Shown here in pieces: positions 17,301 through 28,032 of a DNA stretch of 64,000 nt (its first letter is position 1; the number at the start of each line of letters is the position of its first letter). The stretch is from Methylobacterium sp. J-030. GTDB taxonomy: Bacteria > Pseudomonadota > Alphaproteobacteria > Rhizobiales > Beijerinckiaceae. The stretch covers positions 30,017 to 94,016 of the forward strand of contig NZ_JAKSYM010000343.1 in NCBI RefSeq assembly GCF_022829545.1. Direction: 5' to 3'. The notes under the pieces are model-generated. The model was given only the letters and a program-made list of their open reading frames with translations. It was not told the DNA's origin and made no database searches. The position numbers were made by a program, and so were the translations under genes.

Positions 17301-18872
17301 ATGAGTTTGGTGCAACGGCTGGAAGTACGTCAGGGCCAAGCCCTGGTGATGACGCCGCAGCTCCTGCAAGCGATCAAGCTTCTCCAACTCTCGCAGCTCG
17401 ACCTCGCCGCCTATGTCGAGGCCGAGCTGGAACGGAATCCCCTCCTTGAACGGGCGGAAACCGAGCCCGCCGGTGCCGACGAGCCGGCCGAACCCGGCTA
17501 CGCAGAGGACGGAGCCGGAGACGGCTTCGAGGCGGCCGAGCCCGAACCCTGGCTCTCATCGGATCTCGATCCGAGCCGGGGCGAGATCGAGAGCGATTTC
17601 GATACGCGGCTCGACAACGTCTTCCCCGACGAGGTGCCGGTCCAGGCGCGGGAGGTCGGCGGCGGCGACATGCTCTCGCTGACGCCGCCGCCCTACGGCA
17701 GCACCGGCGGCAGCTTCGACGCCGAGGCCCCGGATTTCGAGGCTACCCTCACGGCCGAGACCTCCCTGCGGGACCATCTCGCGAGCCAGCTCGACCTCGC
17801 AACGCGAGACCCGAAGGAGCGGCTGATCGGCGGCTTCCTGATCGATGCGGTCGACGAGGCCGGGTACCTGCGCGAATCGGTCGAGGGCGTGGCCGAGCGC
17901 CTGGGCGCCGAAACGGAGACCGTGGCGCGGGTCCTGAGCCTGGTGCAGACCTTCGACCCGCCCGGGATCGCCGCCCGCGACCTCGCGGAATGCCTGACGA
18001 TCCAGTTGCGCGAGCGTGACCGGTTCGATCCGGCCATGCAGGCGCTGGTCTCGCGCCTCGATCTCGTGGCCAAGCGCGATTTCGGGGCGCTGCGCCGGCT
18101 CTGCGGCGTGGACGACGAGGATCTCGTCGACATGCTGGGCGAGATCCGCCGGCTCGATCCGAAGCCCGGCCGAGCTTTCGGCTCGAGCGCCGCGGAGGTT
18201 CTGATCCCGGACGTGTTCGTGCGTGCGGCGCCGGACGGGTCCTGGCTGGTCGAACTCAACAGCGAGGCGCTGCCCCGGGTCCTGGTGAACCAGAGCTATT
18301 ACGCCCGGGTCGTGCGCGGCGCGACCGCCGAGGGCGACAAGGCCTTCCTGTCGGAAGCGCTCCAGAACGCCAACTGGCTCACGCGCTCCCTGGAGCAGCG
18401 CGCCCGCACGATCCTGAAGGTCGCCACCGAGATCGTGCGACAGCAGGACGGCTTCTTCATGTACGGCGTCGCGCACCTGCGCCCGCTCAACCTGAAGACG
18501 GTGGCGGAAGCGATCGGCATGCACGAATCGACCGTCTCGCGGGTCACCTCCAACAAGGCGATCGGCACGAGCCGCGGCACGCTGGAGATGAAGTACTTCT
18601 TCACCGCGGCAATCCCGGGGGCGGCCGGCGCGGCGGCCCATTCCTCGGAGGCCGTGCGCCACCGGATCAAGCAACTCGTGGACGGCGAGACGCCGGACGA
18701 CGTGTTCTCCGACGACGCGCTCGTGCAGAAGCTGCGCGGCGAAGGCATCGACATCGCCCGGCGGACGGTGGCGAAGTATCGGGAATCCTTACGGATCCCG
18801 AGTTCGATCGAGCGCCGCCGGGAGCATTTCGCCAACGGTTCGGCCCACCACGCGGCGCTGGCGCTGCGCTGA
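17301..18872 (+). CDS. rpoN: RNA polymerase sigma-54 factor
   Basis: Sigma factor of 523 residues directing transcription from -24/-12 promoters with enhancer-binding activators. The N-terminal region I begins LVQRLEVRQGQALVMTPQLLQAIKLLQLSQLDL. The acidic region II follows (rich in Glu/Asp/Pro), then the core-binding domain. The helix-turn-helix region includes LKTVAEAIGMHESTVSRV, and the RpoN box ARRTVAKYRE lies near residues 486-495 before the C-terminus. ATG at 17301. In many alphaproteobacteria rpoN is followed by hpf and ptsN; here it is followed by glmU after 67 bases. Confidence 0.97.
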   Translation: MSLVQRLEVRQGQALVMTPQLLQAIKLLQLSQLDLAAYVEAELERNPLLERAETEPAGADEPAEPGYAEDGAGDGFEAAEPEPWLSSDLDPSRGEIESDFDTRLDNVFPDEVPVQAREVGGGDMLSLTPPPYGSTGGSFDAEAPDFEATLTAETSLRDHLASQLDLATRDPKERLIGGFLIDAVDEAGYLRESVEGVAERLGAETETVARVLSLVQTFDPPGIAARDLAECLTIQLRERDRFDPAMQALVSRLDLVAKRDFGALRRLCGVDDEDLVDMLGEIRRLDPKPGRAFGSSAAEVLIPDVFVRAAPDGSWLVELNSEALPRVLVNQSYYARVVRGATAEGDKAFLSEALQNANWLTRSLEQRARTILKVATEIVRQQDGFFMYGVAHLRPLNLKTVAEAIGMHESTVSRVTSNKAIGTSRGTLEMKYFFTAAIPGAAGAAAHSSEAVRHRIKQLVDGETPDDVFSDDALVQKLRGEGIDIARRTVAKYRESLRIPSSIERRREHFANGSAHHAALALR

Positions 18873-18939
18873 GTCCGGACTTGCGCGGCGGGCGGGTCCG
18901 GCCCATCGGTGGCGCCCCATCCCGACGTCTGGACTCGCG

Positions 18940-20316
18940 ATGACACCGACCGGAACAGGAACGCGCAGCCTCACCGCCATCGTGCTCGCGGCCGGGAAGG
19001 GCACGCGGATGCGCTCGGACCTGCCGAAGGTGCTCCACACGATCGCCGGCCGGAGCATGCTCGGCCATGTCCTGGCGGCGGTCCAGGCGGCCGGTGCCGG
19101 CCGGATCGCCGTGGTGGCCGAGCCCGGCCGCGACGACGTCGCCGCCGAGATCGCGAAGGCCGCCCCCGGCGCGCGGGTCTTTCCGCAGGCAGAGCGGCTC
19201 GGCACGGCCCACGCGGTCCTGGCCGCCCGGGACGTGCTGGCCGGTCCCGACGACGACCTGGTCATCGCCTTCGGCGACACGCCGCTCATCACCGCCGAGA
19301 CGTTTCTGCGGTTGCGCGCGCCCTTGGCCGACGGTGCGGCGGTGGCGGTGCTGGCCTTCGAGGGCGCGAACCCGACCGGGTACGGGCGGGTGCTCACCGA
19401 GGGCAGCCGCGTCCTGGCGATCCGCGAGGAGAAGGATGCGAGCGAGGCCGAGCGGGCCGTGACCCTGTGCAATGCCGGGCTGATGGCGCTTTCCGGGCGG
19501 CACGCGCTGGGCCTGCTCACCCGCATCGGCAACGATAACGCCGCCGGTGAATACTATCTGCCGGATGCCGTGGCGCTGGCGGTGGCGGACGGACTCGCGG
19601 TCACCGTCGTGCCGGTGGACGAGGCCGAGGCGCAGGGCGTCAACGACCGGGTGCAGCTCGGCGTCGCCGAGGCGGCGATCCAAGGCCGGCTTCGGCGCGA
19701 CGCGATGCTCGGCGGCGCCACCCTGATCGCCCCCGAGACGGTGTTCCTCAGCTACGACACGGTGCTCGGGCGCGACGTGATCGTTGAGCCCAACGTGGTG
19801 TTCGGACCCGGCGTGCGGGTCGGCGACGGCTGCACCGTGCGGGCCTTCGCGCATCTCACAGAGACCGAGCTGAAGGCGGGCGTCCGCATCGGGCCTTTCG
19901 TGCGCCTGCGCGGGCATGCGCTGCTGGAGAGCGGCGCCGAACTCGGCAACTTCGTCGAGCTGAAAAACGCCCACATGGGCGCCGGCGCCAAGGCCGCGCA
20001 CCTGACCTATCTCGGCGATGCCGAGATCGGAGCGAAAGCCAATATCGGCGCCGGCACGATCACCTGCAATTACGACGGGGTGCTCAAGCACCGCACCACG
20101 ATCGGCGCCCACGCGTTCATCGGCTCGAACTCCGCGCTGGTCGCCCCGGTGACCGTGGGGGAGGGGGCCTACGTGGCGTCGGGCTCGGTCATCACCGCCG
20201 ACGTACCGGCGGACGCCATGGCCGTCGCCCGCGGCCGACAGGCGGTCAAGCCCGGCTGGGCGAAGCTGAAGCGGGCCGCGCTGCTCGCCGAGAAGGCTTT
20301 GCGCGGCGGGCGTTGA
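18940..20316 (+). CDS. glmU: Bifunctional GlcNAc-1-P uridyltransferase / GlcN-1-P acetyltransferase
   Basis: Cytoplasmic enzyme of 458 residues making UDP-GlcNAc for peptidoglycan, lipid A and other glycans. The N-terminal pyrophosphorylase domain shows LAAGKGTRMRSDLPKVLH, ERLGTAHAV and FGDTPLI. The C-terminal half is a left-handed beta-helix with hexapeptide repeats, including VIVEPNVVFGPGV, GNFVELKNAHMG, ANIGAGTITCNYDG and FIGSNSALVAPV. Length matches the family. ATG at 18940, 67 bases after rpoN; co-transcription possible. GlmS, the enzyme two steps earlier in the pathway, is encoded 4.5 kb downstream. Confidence 0.97.
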   Translation: MTPTGTGTRSLTAIVLAAGKGTRMRSDLPKVLHTIAGRSMLGHVLAAVQAAGAGRIAVVAEPGRDDVAAEIAKAAPGARVFPQAERLGTAHAVLAARDVLAGPDDDLVIAFGDTPLITAETFLRLRAPLADGAAVAVLAFEGANPTGYGRVLTEGSRVLAIREEKDASEAERAVTLCNAGLMALSGRHALGLLTRIGNDNAAGEYYLPDAVALAVADGLAVTVVPVDEAEAQGVNDRVQLGVAEAAIQGRLRRDAMLGGATLIAPETVFLSYDTVLGRDVIVEPNVVFGPGVRVGDGCTVRAFAHLTETELKAGVRIGPFVRLRGHALLESGAELGNFVELKNAHMGAGAKAAHLTYLGDAEIGAKANIGAGTITCNYDGVLKHRTTIGAHAFIGSNSALVAPVTVGEGAYVASGSVITADVPADAMAVARGRQAVKPGWAKLKRAALLAEKALRGGR

Positions 20317-20791
20317 GACGCGCTGGCCCGAGCAGATTCCGCGAAAGCGGCCTCCGAATCTGAGATGAACCCTGGGGCCGAACAAGGACCTGAGCGGATG
20401 AAGCGTTGGCCTGCCGACGGCCGACGACAGTCACGCCATCCCCGCCGAATGTGGCGCGGGTCCCCTCTCCCGTGCAGACAAGGGCAGGGTTAGGGACGAG
20501 CCCTGTCCGGAGTCCGGAAGGTCCGTTTCCGGCCAATCGGCGGGAACCGCCCCTCCATCCGAGCGGGTCGGGAAGCGGACGGGCCGCTCCTCGGGCGATA
20601 CGTCGGGACACGGCCATCGGCGAATTAAGTAGACATTCCCCGACCGGGACCGACGGCCCGGCTGACTTCCGTGTTCGTCCGCCTCGCTCACGGGGTGCGG
20701 AGCAGCCGCGCCGTGCGTTCCCGCTGCACGACCTGCGGGATGCGGCGCTACGGGTTGAACACGGTGATCCGCAGATGTTGCGGCACGGGCC
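20317..20791. other. Gene-free stretch between convergent glmU and DUF2254 genes
   Basis: No gene supported in 475 bases. A CT-rich block near 20461-20500 (TCCCCTCTCCCGTG, later AGGGCAGGGTTAGGGACG) looks like a degenerate copy of the CT-rich hairpin repeat found elsewhere. No T-tract terminator seen. Confidence 0.5.
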
Positions 20792-22108
20792 TCAACATTC
20801 CCGATCGGAAGCCCCGTAGCCATCGCCCGACGTGGTATCGCGGAACCGGTGATAGCGGTCTTCGAGTTCGGCGAGGTCGGACGGGTCGGCGACTTCGCGG
20901 CGGGCGGTGGCGATGACGAGACCGGCGTGCCGGGAGAGTTCGGCCACCCGATCCGGCAGCCTCTCGACCTCGGCGACGCGGGCGAGGACGTCGAGCATCC
21001 GGCCGAGGACGTGGACCGAGCCGGCAGAGTTCTGCCGGATCATGTGAAGCATGGCGTCGCACAGCCCGTCGTAGTCCGTAACTGGACGGACGAGTACGGC
21101 TCGGCCGCCCCGGAGCATCACCCCGGTCGGGAGGTGCCGCGGAGCGATCCGGCACAGGGCATCGCCGAGATGGTCGACCACGCTGCCGGCGGTGAACGGG
21201 TCGTTGATGCCGGGCGAGAGGGCGCGAACCGCGATCTCCACCAACTGCCGGACCGAGTATTCCGGGTCCTGGAGCGCGGCGGGACGGCGGCCCAGCCTCA
21301 GCGCGTCGAGGATGGTGGTCTCGGCCCCTTCGACCTCCGTCGACAGGAAGGCGATCGGATATCCAACAGGCACGTAGTCGCCCGGCCGCACCCGCAAGGT
21401 GACGATGGCCCCGTTCGCATCGGCCCAGTCCGCCAGCGCTGCATCGTCCATGGCTTGGACATAGCCGCCCCGGGTCGTGGCGACGGCATGTCCGGTCGGC
21501 GCGTCGGCGGGGCGGACGGCCCCGGGCGCGTCGCGGGTATGGCTCGCGATGGCCCTGCAGAGATCCTGCTGGACGACGTCGACCACGGTTTCGACGTTGA
21601 TGCTGGTGGCGATGTGGTGGACGAACCAGACCAGCGTGCCGACCGCGACAAGCACCAGGACCAGAGCGCCGGTGATGGCGAGGTGCGGGACGAACGGGTT
21701 CTCCTCCACGGTGCGCACCGTACGCAGGACCATCAGGGCGTAGGCGAAGGTCCCGAGGAAGATGCCGAGCACCGTCTGGTTGCGGGCATCGCGGATGAAG
21801 TTGCGCAGCAGGCGGGGACCCATCTGGCCGGACGCCAGGGTCAGCGCGGCAATCGTGATGGAGAAGGTCGTGCCGGCGACCCCGATGTTGGAGGAGGCGA
21901 TAGCGCTGAGCAGCGCCCGCGCGCCCTCGGCGCCGCCGGAATAACCCCAATTCGCGTCGGGCGAGGAGGTGTCGTAGCCGGCGACGTGGGCCGTTTCCAG
22001 CCAGACCCCGAACTGGGCCAGCAGAATGCAGCCGAGGACGACCAGGGCCGGGCGGAGCCAGAACAGGTCGCCCAGGATCTCGAGCCAGGCTTTGACGCGC
22101 GCGTTCAT
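20792..22108 (-). CDS. DUF2254 domain-containing membrane protein
   Basis: Predicted inner-membrane protein of 438 residues. Two hydrophobic helices near residues 14-35 and 60-85, then two more around 100-150 (ALMVLRTVR flanked by helices, then ALVLVLVAVGTLVWFVHHI), are followed by a large soluble C-terminal part. Family-typical segments are TTFSITIAALTLASGQMGPR, ALSPGINDPFTA and VRPGDYVPVGYP. Molecular function is unknown; an ion-channel or transport-related role is only a guess. ATG at 22108, read divergently from the cation antiporter with 111 bases between the starts, so the two may share regulation. Confidence 0.88.
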   Translation of the reverse strand: MNARVKAWLEILGDLFWLRPALVVLGCILLAQFGVWLETAHVAGYDTSSPDANWGYSGGAEGARALLSAIASSNIGVAGTTFSITIAALTLASGQMGPRLLRNFIRDARNQTVLGIFLGTFAYALMVLRTVRTVEENPFVPHLAITGALVLVLVAVGTLVWFVHHIATSINVETVVDVVQQDLCRAIASHTRDAPGAVRPADAPTGHAVATTRGGYVQAMDDAALADWADANGAIVTLRVRPGDYVPVGYPIAFLSTEVEGAETTILDALRLGRRPAALQDPEYSVRQLVEIAVRALSPGINDPFTAGSVVDHLGDALCRIAPRHLPTGVMLRGGRAVLVRPVTDYDGLCDAMLHMIRQNSAGSVHVLGRMLDVLARVAEVERLPDRVAELSRHAGLVIATARREVADPSDLAELEDRYHRFRDTTSGDGYGASDREC

Positions 22109-22219
22109 CGTTGCGGACCGATACCTTCCGACGCCGGCAACGGACGGCACGTAGGGGCGTTCCGGTCGTGGCACATCGAACGCGGCGGCCCGGAAGGCCG
22201 CGGGCGGGAAGGACCTCCC

Positions 22220-23473
22220 TTGATCTCGATCTTCGACCTCGCGGCGATGCTGCTGACGCTGTCGGCCCTGTTCGGCTGGCTCAACCGCCGCTTCTTGCGG
22301 ATGCCGCACACCATCGGCCTCCTGGTGATGGGGCTGCTCGCCTCGCTCGCCCTCGTGAGCCTCGACGTCGTCTTCCCGAAACAGCACCTCTACGGCGATC
22401 TCACCCGCATCCTGGAGCAAGTCGACTTCACCGAGGTGGTGATGAACGGCATGCTGGCCTTCCTCCTGTTCGCGGGGGCGATGAGCCTCGATCTGCGGGC
22501 CCTGCGCGACCGGGCCGTTGCGGTCGCGACGCTGGCGCTCGTCGGGACCCTGATCTCGACGGCGCTCGTCGGTGGCGCCTTCTGGGCCGCGGGGCACTTC
22601 GTCGGCCGCCCCGTGCCGCTGCCCTGGGCGCTGGTGTTCGGAGCGTTGATCAGCCCGACGGATCCGGTCGCGGTCCTGGCGACCCTGAAGAACGTGGAGG
22701 TGCCGGAGGCCCTCGAAATCGAGATGCAGGGCGAGGCCCTGTTCAACGACGGCATCGGCATCGTCCTGTTCACGGTGCTCGTCGCGTTCGCGGCCGGGTC
22801 GGGCGGCGAGGCGACGGAGGCCGGCGGCGTCGCGCGGCTGCTCCTGCAGGAGGCGGGCGGTGGCCTCGCCCTCGGCGTGGCGACCGGCTACGCCGCCTAC
22901 CGGGCCATGCGGGCCATCGACGATTTTCCGGTCGAGGTGCTGATCACGCTCGCCCTCGTCACGGGTACCTACGCGCTCGCGCAGAAGCTCGGCGCGAGCG
23001 GCCCCCTCGCGGTCGTGGCAGCCGGGCTGCTCGTCGGCGAGCGCGCCCCGCGCTACGCGATGAGTGACAACACCCAGAAGTACGTATCCGCCCTGTGGAC
23101 ATTGATCGACGAGGTGCTGAACTCGGTCCTGTTCCTCCTGATCGGATTGGAGGTCCTCGTCCTGCGCTTTCAGGTCGCCGGGCTGACGCTGGCCGCTTGC
23201 GCCGTGCCGATCGTGCTGCTCGGCCGCGTCGTGGCGGTTTCGGCGCCTGTCCTGCTGTTCCGCTGGGGCGGCCACCTCTCCTTCGGCAACGTACCGTTCC
23301 TGACCTGGGCGGGCGTGCGCGGCGGCATTTCGGTGGCGCTGGCGCTCTCAATACCGGAGAGCGAAGCCAAGCCCGCCATCCTGGCCGCGACCTATGCGGT
23401 GGTGCTGTTCACCATCGTCGTCCAGGGCTCGACCCTCCGCTTCGTGGCGCGGCGGACCCTCCACGCGAAGTAA
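22220..23473 (+). CDS. Na+/H+ (cation/proton) antiporter, CPA1/NhaP family
   Basis: Polytopic inner-membrane exchanger of 417 residues, expected to trade cytoplasmic Na+ (or K+) for protons. About 12 hydrophobic helices are visible. Signature segments are ALISPTDPVAVLATLK, GEALFNDGIGIVLF with the essential ND pair, SGPLAVVAAGLLVGE and a late TWAGVRGGISVALALS. The start is a TTG at 22220 preceded by GGAAGGA at six bases; ATG 22247 is an alternative that would truncate the first helix. The open frame extends far upstream but only as a shadow of the divergent DUF2254 gene. Confidence 0.92.
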   Translation: MISIFDLAAMLLTLSALFGWLNRRFLRMPHTIGLLVMGLLASLALVSLDVVFPKQHLYGDLTRILEQVDFTEVVMNGMLAFLLFAGAMSLDLRALRDRAVAVATLALVGTLISTALVGGAFWAAGHFVGRPVPLPWALVFGALISPTDPVAVLATLKNVEVPEALEIEMQGEALFNDGIGIVLFTVLVAFAAGSGGEATEAGGVARLLLQEAGGGLALGVATGYAAYRAMRAIDDFPVEVLITLALVTGTYALAQKLGASGPLAVVAAGLLVGERAPRYAMSDNTQKYVSALWTLIDEVLNSVLFLLIGLEVLVLRFQVAGLTLAACAVPIVLLGRVVAVSAPVLLFRWGGHLSFGNVPFLTWAGVRGGISVALALSIPESEAKPAILAATYAVVLFTIVVQGSTLRFVARRTLHAK

Positions 23474-23849
23474 GTCGAACCGAAATCTCTTTATCCTCGC
23501 TACAGAAATTGAATTCTACTCCGCGCGGCTCGACGTCCCCGCGCTGGCGAGCAGCACGATAGACGAAGTGACTCGCTCGGGTCGGCGACGGGATGTCTGG
23601 TTCCGGTTCAGGCGTCGAGAGCTGGTTCCCCTCGGATCTCGCGTTCGGCATACACCCGATGGCCGCCCTGCGGACAGCCGCCCGCGCGTGGCCCGGGCAA
23701 CCCGTCGATCCGGCGGCGCCGGGAAGACCGCCGCGCCCCGGCGGCGGCAGGCTCGGATCCAACAGCGGGGCCCGCGGGGCGGCCCACGCTTGACGGGCTT
23801 CGGCGCAGCTGGGACACGGCCGCCGCCTCCCCGGACATCGGCCCGCACG
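23474..23849. other. Gene-free stretch before the BASS transporter
   Basis: The frame is open through this region, but base composition, lack of a good start and lack of family sequence argue against coding. It should contain the transporter promoter; none is clear. Confidence 0.4.
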
Positions 23850-24776
23850 ATGCTGCTTAACCGCCTGTTTCCCGTCTGCGCCGTCCTGGCTGCGGCCACG
23901 GCCTATGTCGCGCCGGACGCGTTCCTCCCGATACTCCCGCACGTCGCCGTCCTGCTGGCCGTGATCATGTTCGCCCTCGGCGTGACGCTGCGGCCCGCGG
24001 ATTTTGGGCGGATCCTGGCCCGCCCCGCGCCGGTCGCGGCCGGCGTGGTCGTCCATTACCTCGTGATGCCCGCCGCCGCCTGGGCCATCGCCCACGCCCT
24101 CGGCATGGGCACGGACCTCACGACCGGCATGGTTCTAGTCGGCAGCGTCGCCAGCGGCACGAGTTCCACCCTGATGGTCTACATCGCCGGCGGCGATGTC
24201 GCCCTGTCGGTCACGGTCGCGGTGGCCTCGACGCTGGTCGGCCTCGTGGCGACGCCCCTTCTGGTGCGCCTCTACGTCGACGCCGCCGTGCCGGTGGACG
24301 TGGCGGGGCTCCTGGCCAGCCTCGCGCAGATCGTGGCCGCGCCGGTGGCCCTGGGACTGGCGCTCAACCAGCTCGCACCGCGCCTCGTCGGACGCGTCGA
24401 GCGCGCGTTGCCCGCCATCTCAATGGCCGCCATCCTGCTGATCATCGGCGCCGTCGTGGCCGGCAGCCGGGGAAGCATCGCCGCGGTCGGGCCCCTCGTG
24501 CTGCTGGCGGTGGTGCTCCACAACGGAGCCGGTCTGGTCTGCGGCTACTGGAGCGGGCGCCTGCTCGGCTTCGATGAGGGCACCTGCCGCACCCTGGCGC
24601 TGGAGGTCGGCATGCAGAATTCCGGCCTCGCGGCGGCCCTCGGCAAGCTCTATTTCTCGCCGCTCGCCGCCCTGCCGGGGGCGGTCTTCTCCGTGTGGCA
24701 CAACCTGTCGGGCTCGGTGCTGGCCAGCTACTGGTCGAGCCGCGGTCTGGCCGGGGCTGGCCCTGAACGGCCTTGA
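23850..24776 (+). CDS. Bile acid:sodium symporter (BASS) family transporter
   Basis: Inner-membrane transporter of 308 residues with about ten hydrophobic helices. Family features are the early MFALGVTLRPADFGRIL segment, GSVASGTSSTLMVYIAGGDVALSV (crossover/Na+ site region) and EVGMQNSGLAAALGKLYF. Bacterial members move small organic acids, for example pantoate or other carboxylates, with Na+; the substrate here cannot be told. The ATG at 23850 starts the first helix. It is 100 bases before glmS on the same strand and may share its transcript. Confidence 0.9.
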   Translation: MLLNRLFPVCAVLAAATAYVAPDAFLPILPHVAVLLAVIMFALGVTLRPADFGRILARPAPVAAGVVVHYLVMPAAAWAIAHALGMGTDLTTGMVLVGSVASGTSSTLMVYIAGGDVALSVTVAVASTLVGLVATPLLVRLYVDAAVPVDVAGLLASLAQIVAAPVALGLALNQLAPRLVGRVERALPAISMAAILLIIGAVVAGSRGSIAAVGPLVLLAVVLHNGAGLVCGYWSGRLLGFDEGTCRTLALEVGMQNSGLAAALGKLYFSPLAALPGAVFSVWHNLSGSVLASYWSSRGLAGAGPERP

Positions 24777-24876
24777 TCCGGTACACGTCACGCTTGGCTT
24801 GGGCCTGAGCGAACGGTCCGGACCTTGCGCGGCGCGTCCGCGCGGCGATCCCGGCCACAGAGCGAGAGACAATCCC

Positions 24877-26703
<1,827 letters not shown>

Positions 26704-26752
26704 GCGCGGCCGATCGCATCCGCGTGTGTCTGGATACGGCGCCGTCTTTGCG

Positions 26753-26818
26753 AGCGGAGCGAAGCAATCCGGTCGGCGCGAGGTTCACGGATTACACGCG
26801 CGCCTGGCTTGCTTCGCT
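26753..26818. repeat. Dispersed palindromic element (first copy)
   Basis: Contains AGCGGAGCGAAGCAATCC (26753-26770), matching 17 of 18 bases at 55040-55057. Here the AGCGAAGCAA part (26758-26767) is repeated inverted at 26809-26818, which could give a hairpin after glmS. Similar short elements are common between genes in Rhizobiales genomes. Confidence 0.5.
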
Positions 26819-26871
26819 GGGCGCGCGAAGACGGTTCGCGCAATTCAGTTGATTCCGGAACGAGGCTCCGC

Positions 26872-28032
26872 ATGACCGCACGTCAGACCGACGCACTCCG
26901 CTGGCTCGATGGGCAGGAGGGCGCGATGCTGGCGCTCCTCGAAGAGCTCGTGAACATCGATTCGGGCTCCTACGACAAGCCGGGCGTGGACGCGGTCGGC
27001 ACCCGCATCGCGGCGTTCCTGGCCGGCGAGGGCATCCCCGTCGCCACGATCCCGGTAGAGGGCTACGGCGATGCTCTGAAGGCCGAGGTCGCGGGCTCCG
27101 GCGGCGGCAACCGGCCGGTGGTGCTGATGGGTCACCGCGACACGGTCTTCCCGAAGGGCGTGGTGGCGCGCCGCCCGTTCCACGTGGCCGACGGCCGCGC
27201 CTACGGCCCCGGCGTCGCCGACATGAAGGCCGGGCTCGTGATGAACGCCTTCGTGCTGGCGGCCTATCACCGGGCCGGCGGGGCGACGGTGCCGCTGGTC
27301 GGCCTGTTCACCAGCGACGAGGAGATCGGCTCGCCGGCCTGCCGGCCGATCATCGAGGAGACCGCACGCGGCGCCCGCGCGGTGCTGAATTCCGAGCCGG
27401 GCCGGCCGACCGGCAACGTCGTCACCGGCCGCAAGGGCGGCGTGTTCATGCAGCTCGACGTGCTGGGCAAGGCGGCCCATTCCGGCGGCAATTACGCGGA
27501 TGGCCGCAGCGCCATCCTCGAACTGGCCCACAAGACCGTGGCGTTCCACGCGATCACGGATCTAGACCGCGGCATCACGGTGAATGTCGGGCTCGTCTCC
27601 GGCGGCCAGTCGGTCAACACCGTGGCGCCCCGGGCCATCTGCGAGATCGACCTGCGCTACGTCACCCCGGCCGACCGCGCGGAGGCCATGGACCGGATCG
27701 CCGCCATCGTGGCGGCCGCCACGGTCCCGGGCACCACTGCGCACCTGGCCATCAAGGGCGAGTTCCTGCCACTGGTGCAGGACGAAGGCGCCCGGGCCCT
27801 GTTCGAGACTTACGCTCAGGTGAGCGCGGGGCTGGGCCGGCCGGTCGAGGGCGAGTTCGCGGGCGGCTGCGCCGATTCCGGCTTCACCGCCAGCGTCGGC
27901 TGCCCGACCCTCTGCGCCGTCGGGCCGGTCGGCGGCAAGGCCCACTCGCCTGAGGAGTACCTGGAGGTGGGAAGCCTCGTGCCCCGGGCGCGGGCGATGG
28001 CGCAGACCATCGCCGCGCTGACGATCGGCTAA
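26872..28032 (+). CDS. M20 family metallopeptidase (glutamate carboxypeptidase-like)
   Basis: Predicted di-zinc exopeptidase or amidohydrolase of 386 residues. Metal ligands are visible in LMGHRDTVFPKG (His-x-Asp), GPGVADMKAG (bridging Asp), TSDEEIGSP (catalytic and metal Glu) and, near the C-terminus, GGKAHSPEEYLEVGS (His). The central dimerisation domain is recognisable from GKAAHSGGNY. The overall pattern resembles glutamate carboxypeptidase CPG2 rather than DapE or ArgE, but the substrate is not certain. No signal peptide, so cytoplasmic. ATG at 26872. Its TAA overlaps the stop codon of the convergent serine hydrolase by three bases. Confidence 0.9.
   Translation: MTARQTDALRWLDGQEGAMLALLEELVNIDSGSYDKPGVDAVGTRIAAFLAGEGIPVATIPVEGYGDALKAEVAGSGGGNRPVVLMGHRDTVFPKGVVARRPFHVADGRAYGPGVADMKAGLVMNAFVLAAYHRAGGATVPLVGLFTSDEEIGSPACRPIIEETARGARAVLNSEPGRPTGNVVTGRKGGVFMQLDVLGKAAHSGGNYADGRSAILELAHKTVAFHAITDLDRGITVNVGLVSGGQSVNTVAPRAICEIDLRYVTPADRAEAMDRIAAIVAAATVPGTTAHLAIKGEFLPLVQDEGARALFETYAQVSAGLGRPVEGEFAGGCADSGFTASVGCPTLCAVGPVGGKAHSPEEYLEVGSLVPRARAMAQTIAALTIG

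Noticed and set aside
20849..22219. Long N-terminal extension of the Na+/H+ antiporter in the same open frame
   Set aside because: It is the antisense of the DUF2254 gene, has no family sequence, and a good Shine-Dalgarno with TTG at 22220 defines the normal length.
24777..24876. glmS ribozyme or riboswitch ahead of glmS
   Set aside because: The leader is only 100 bases, shows no such core, and these ribozymes are known mainly from Gram-positive bacteria.
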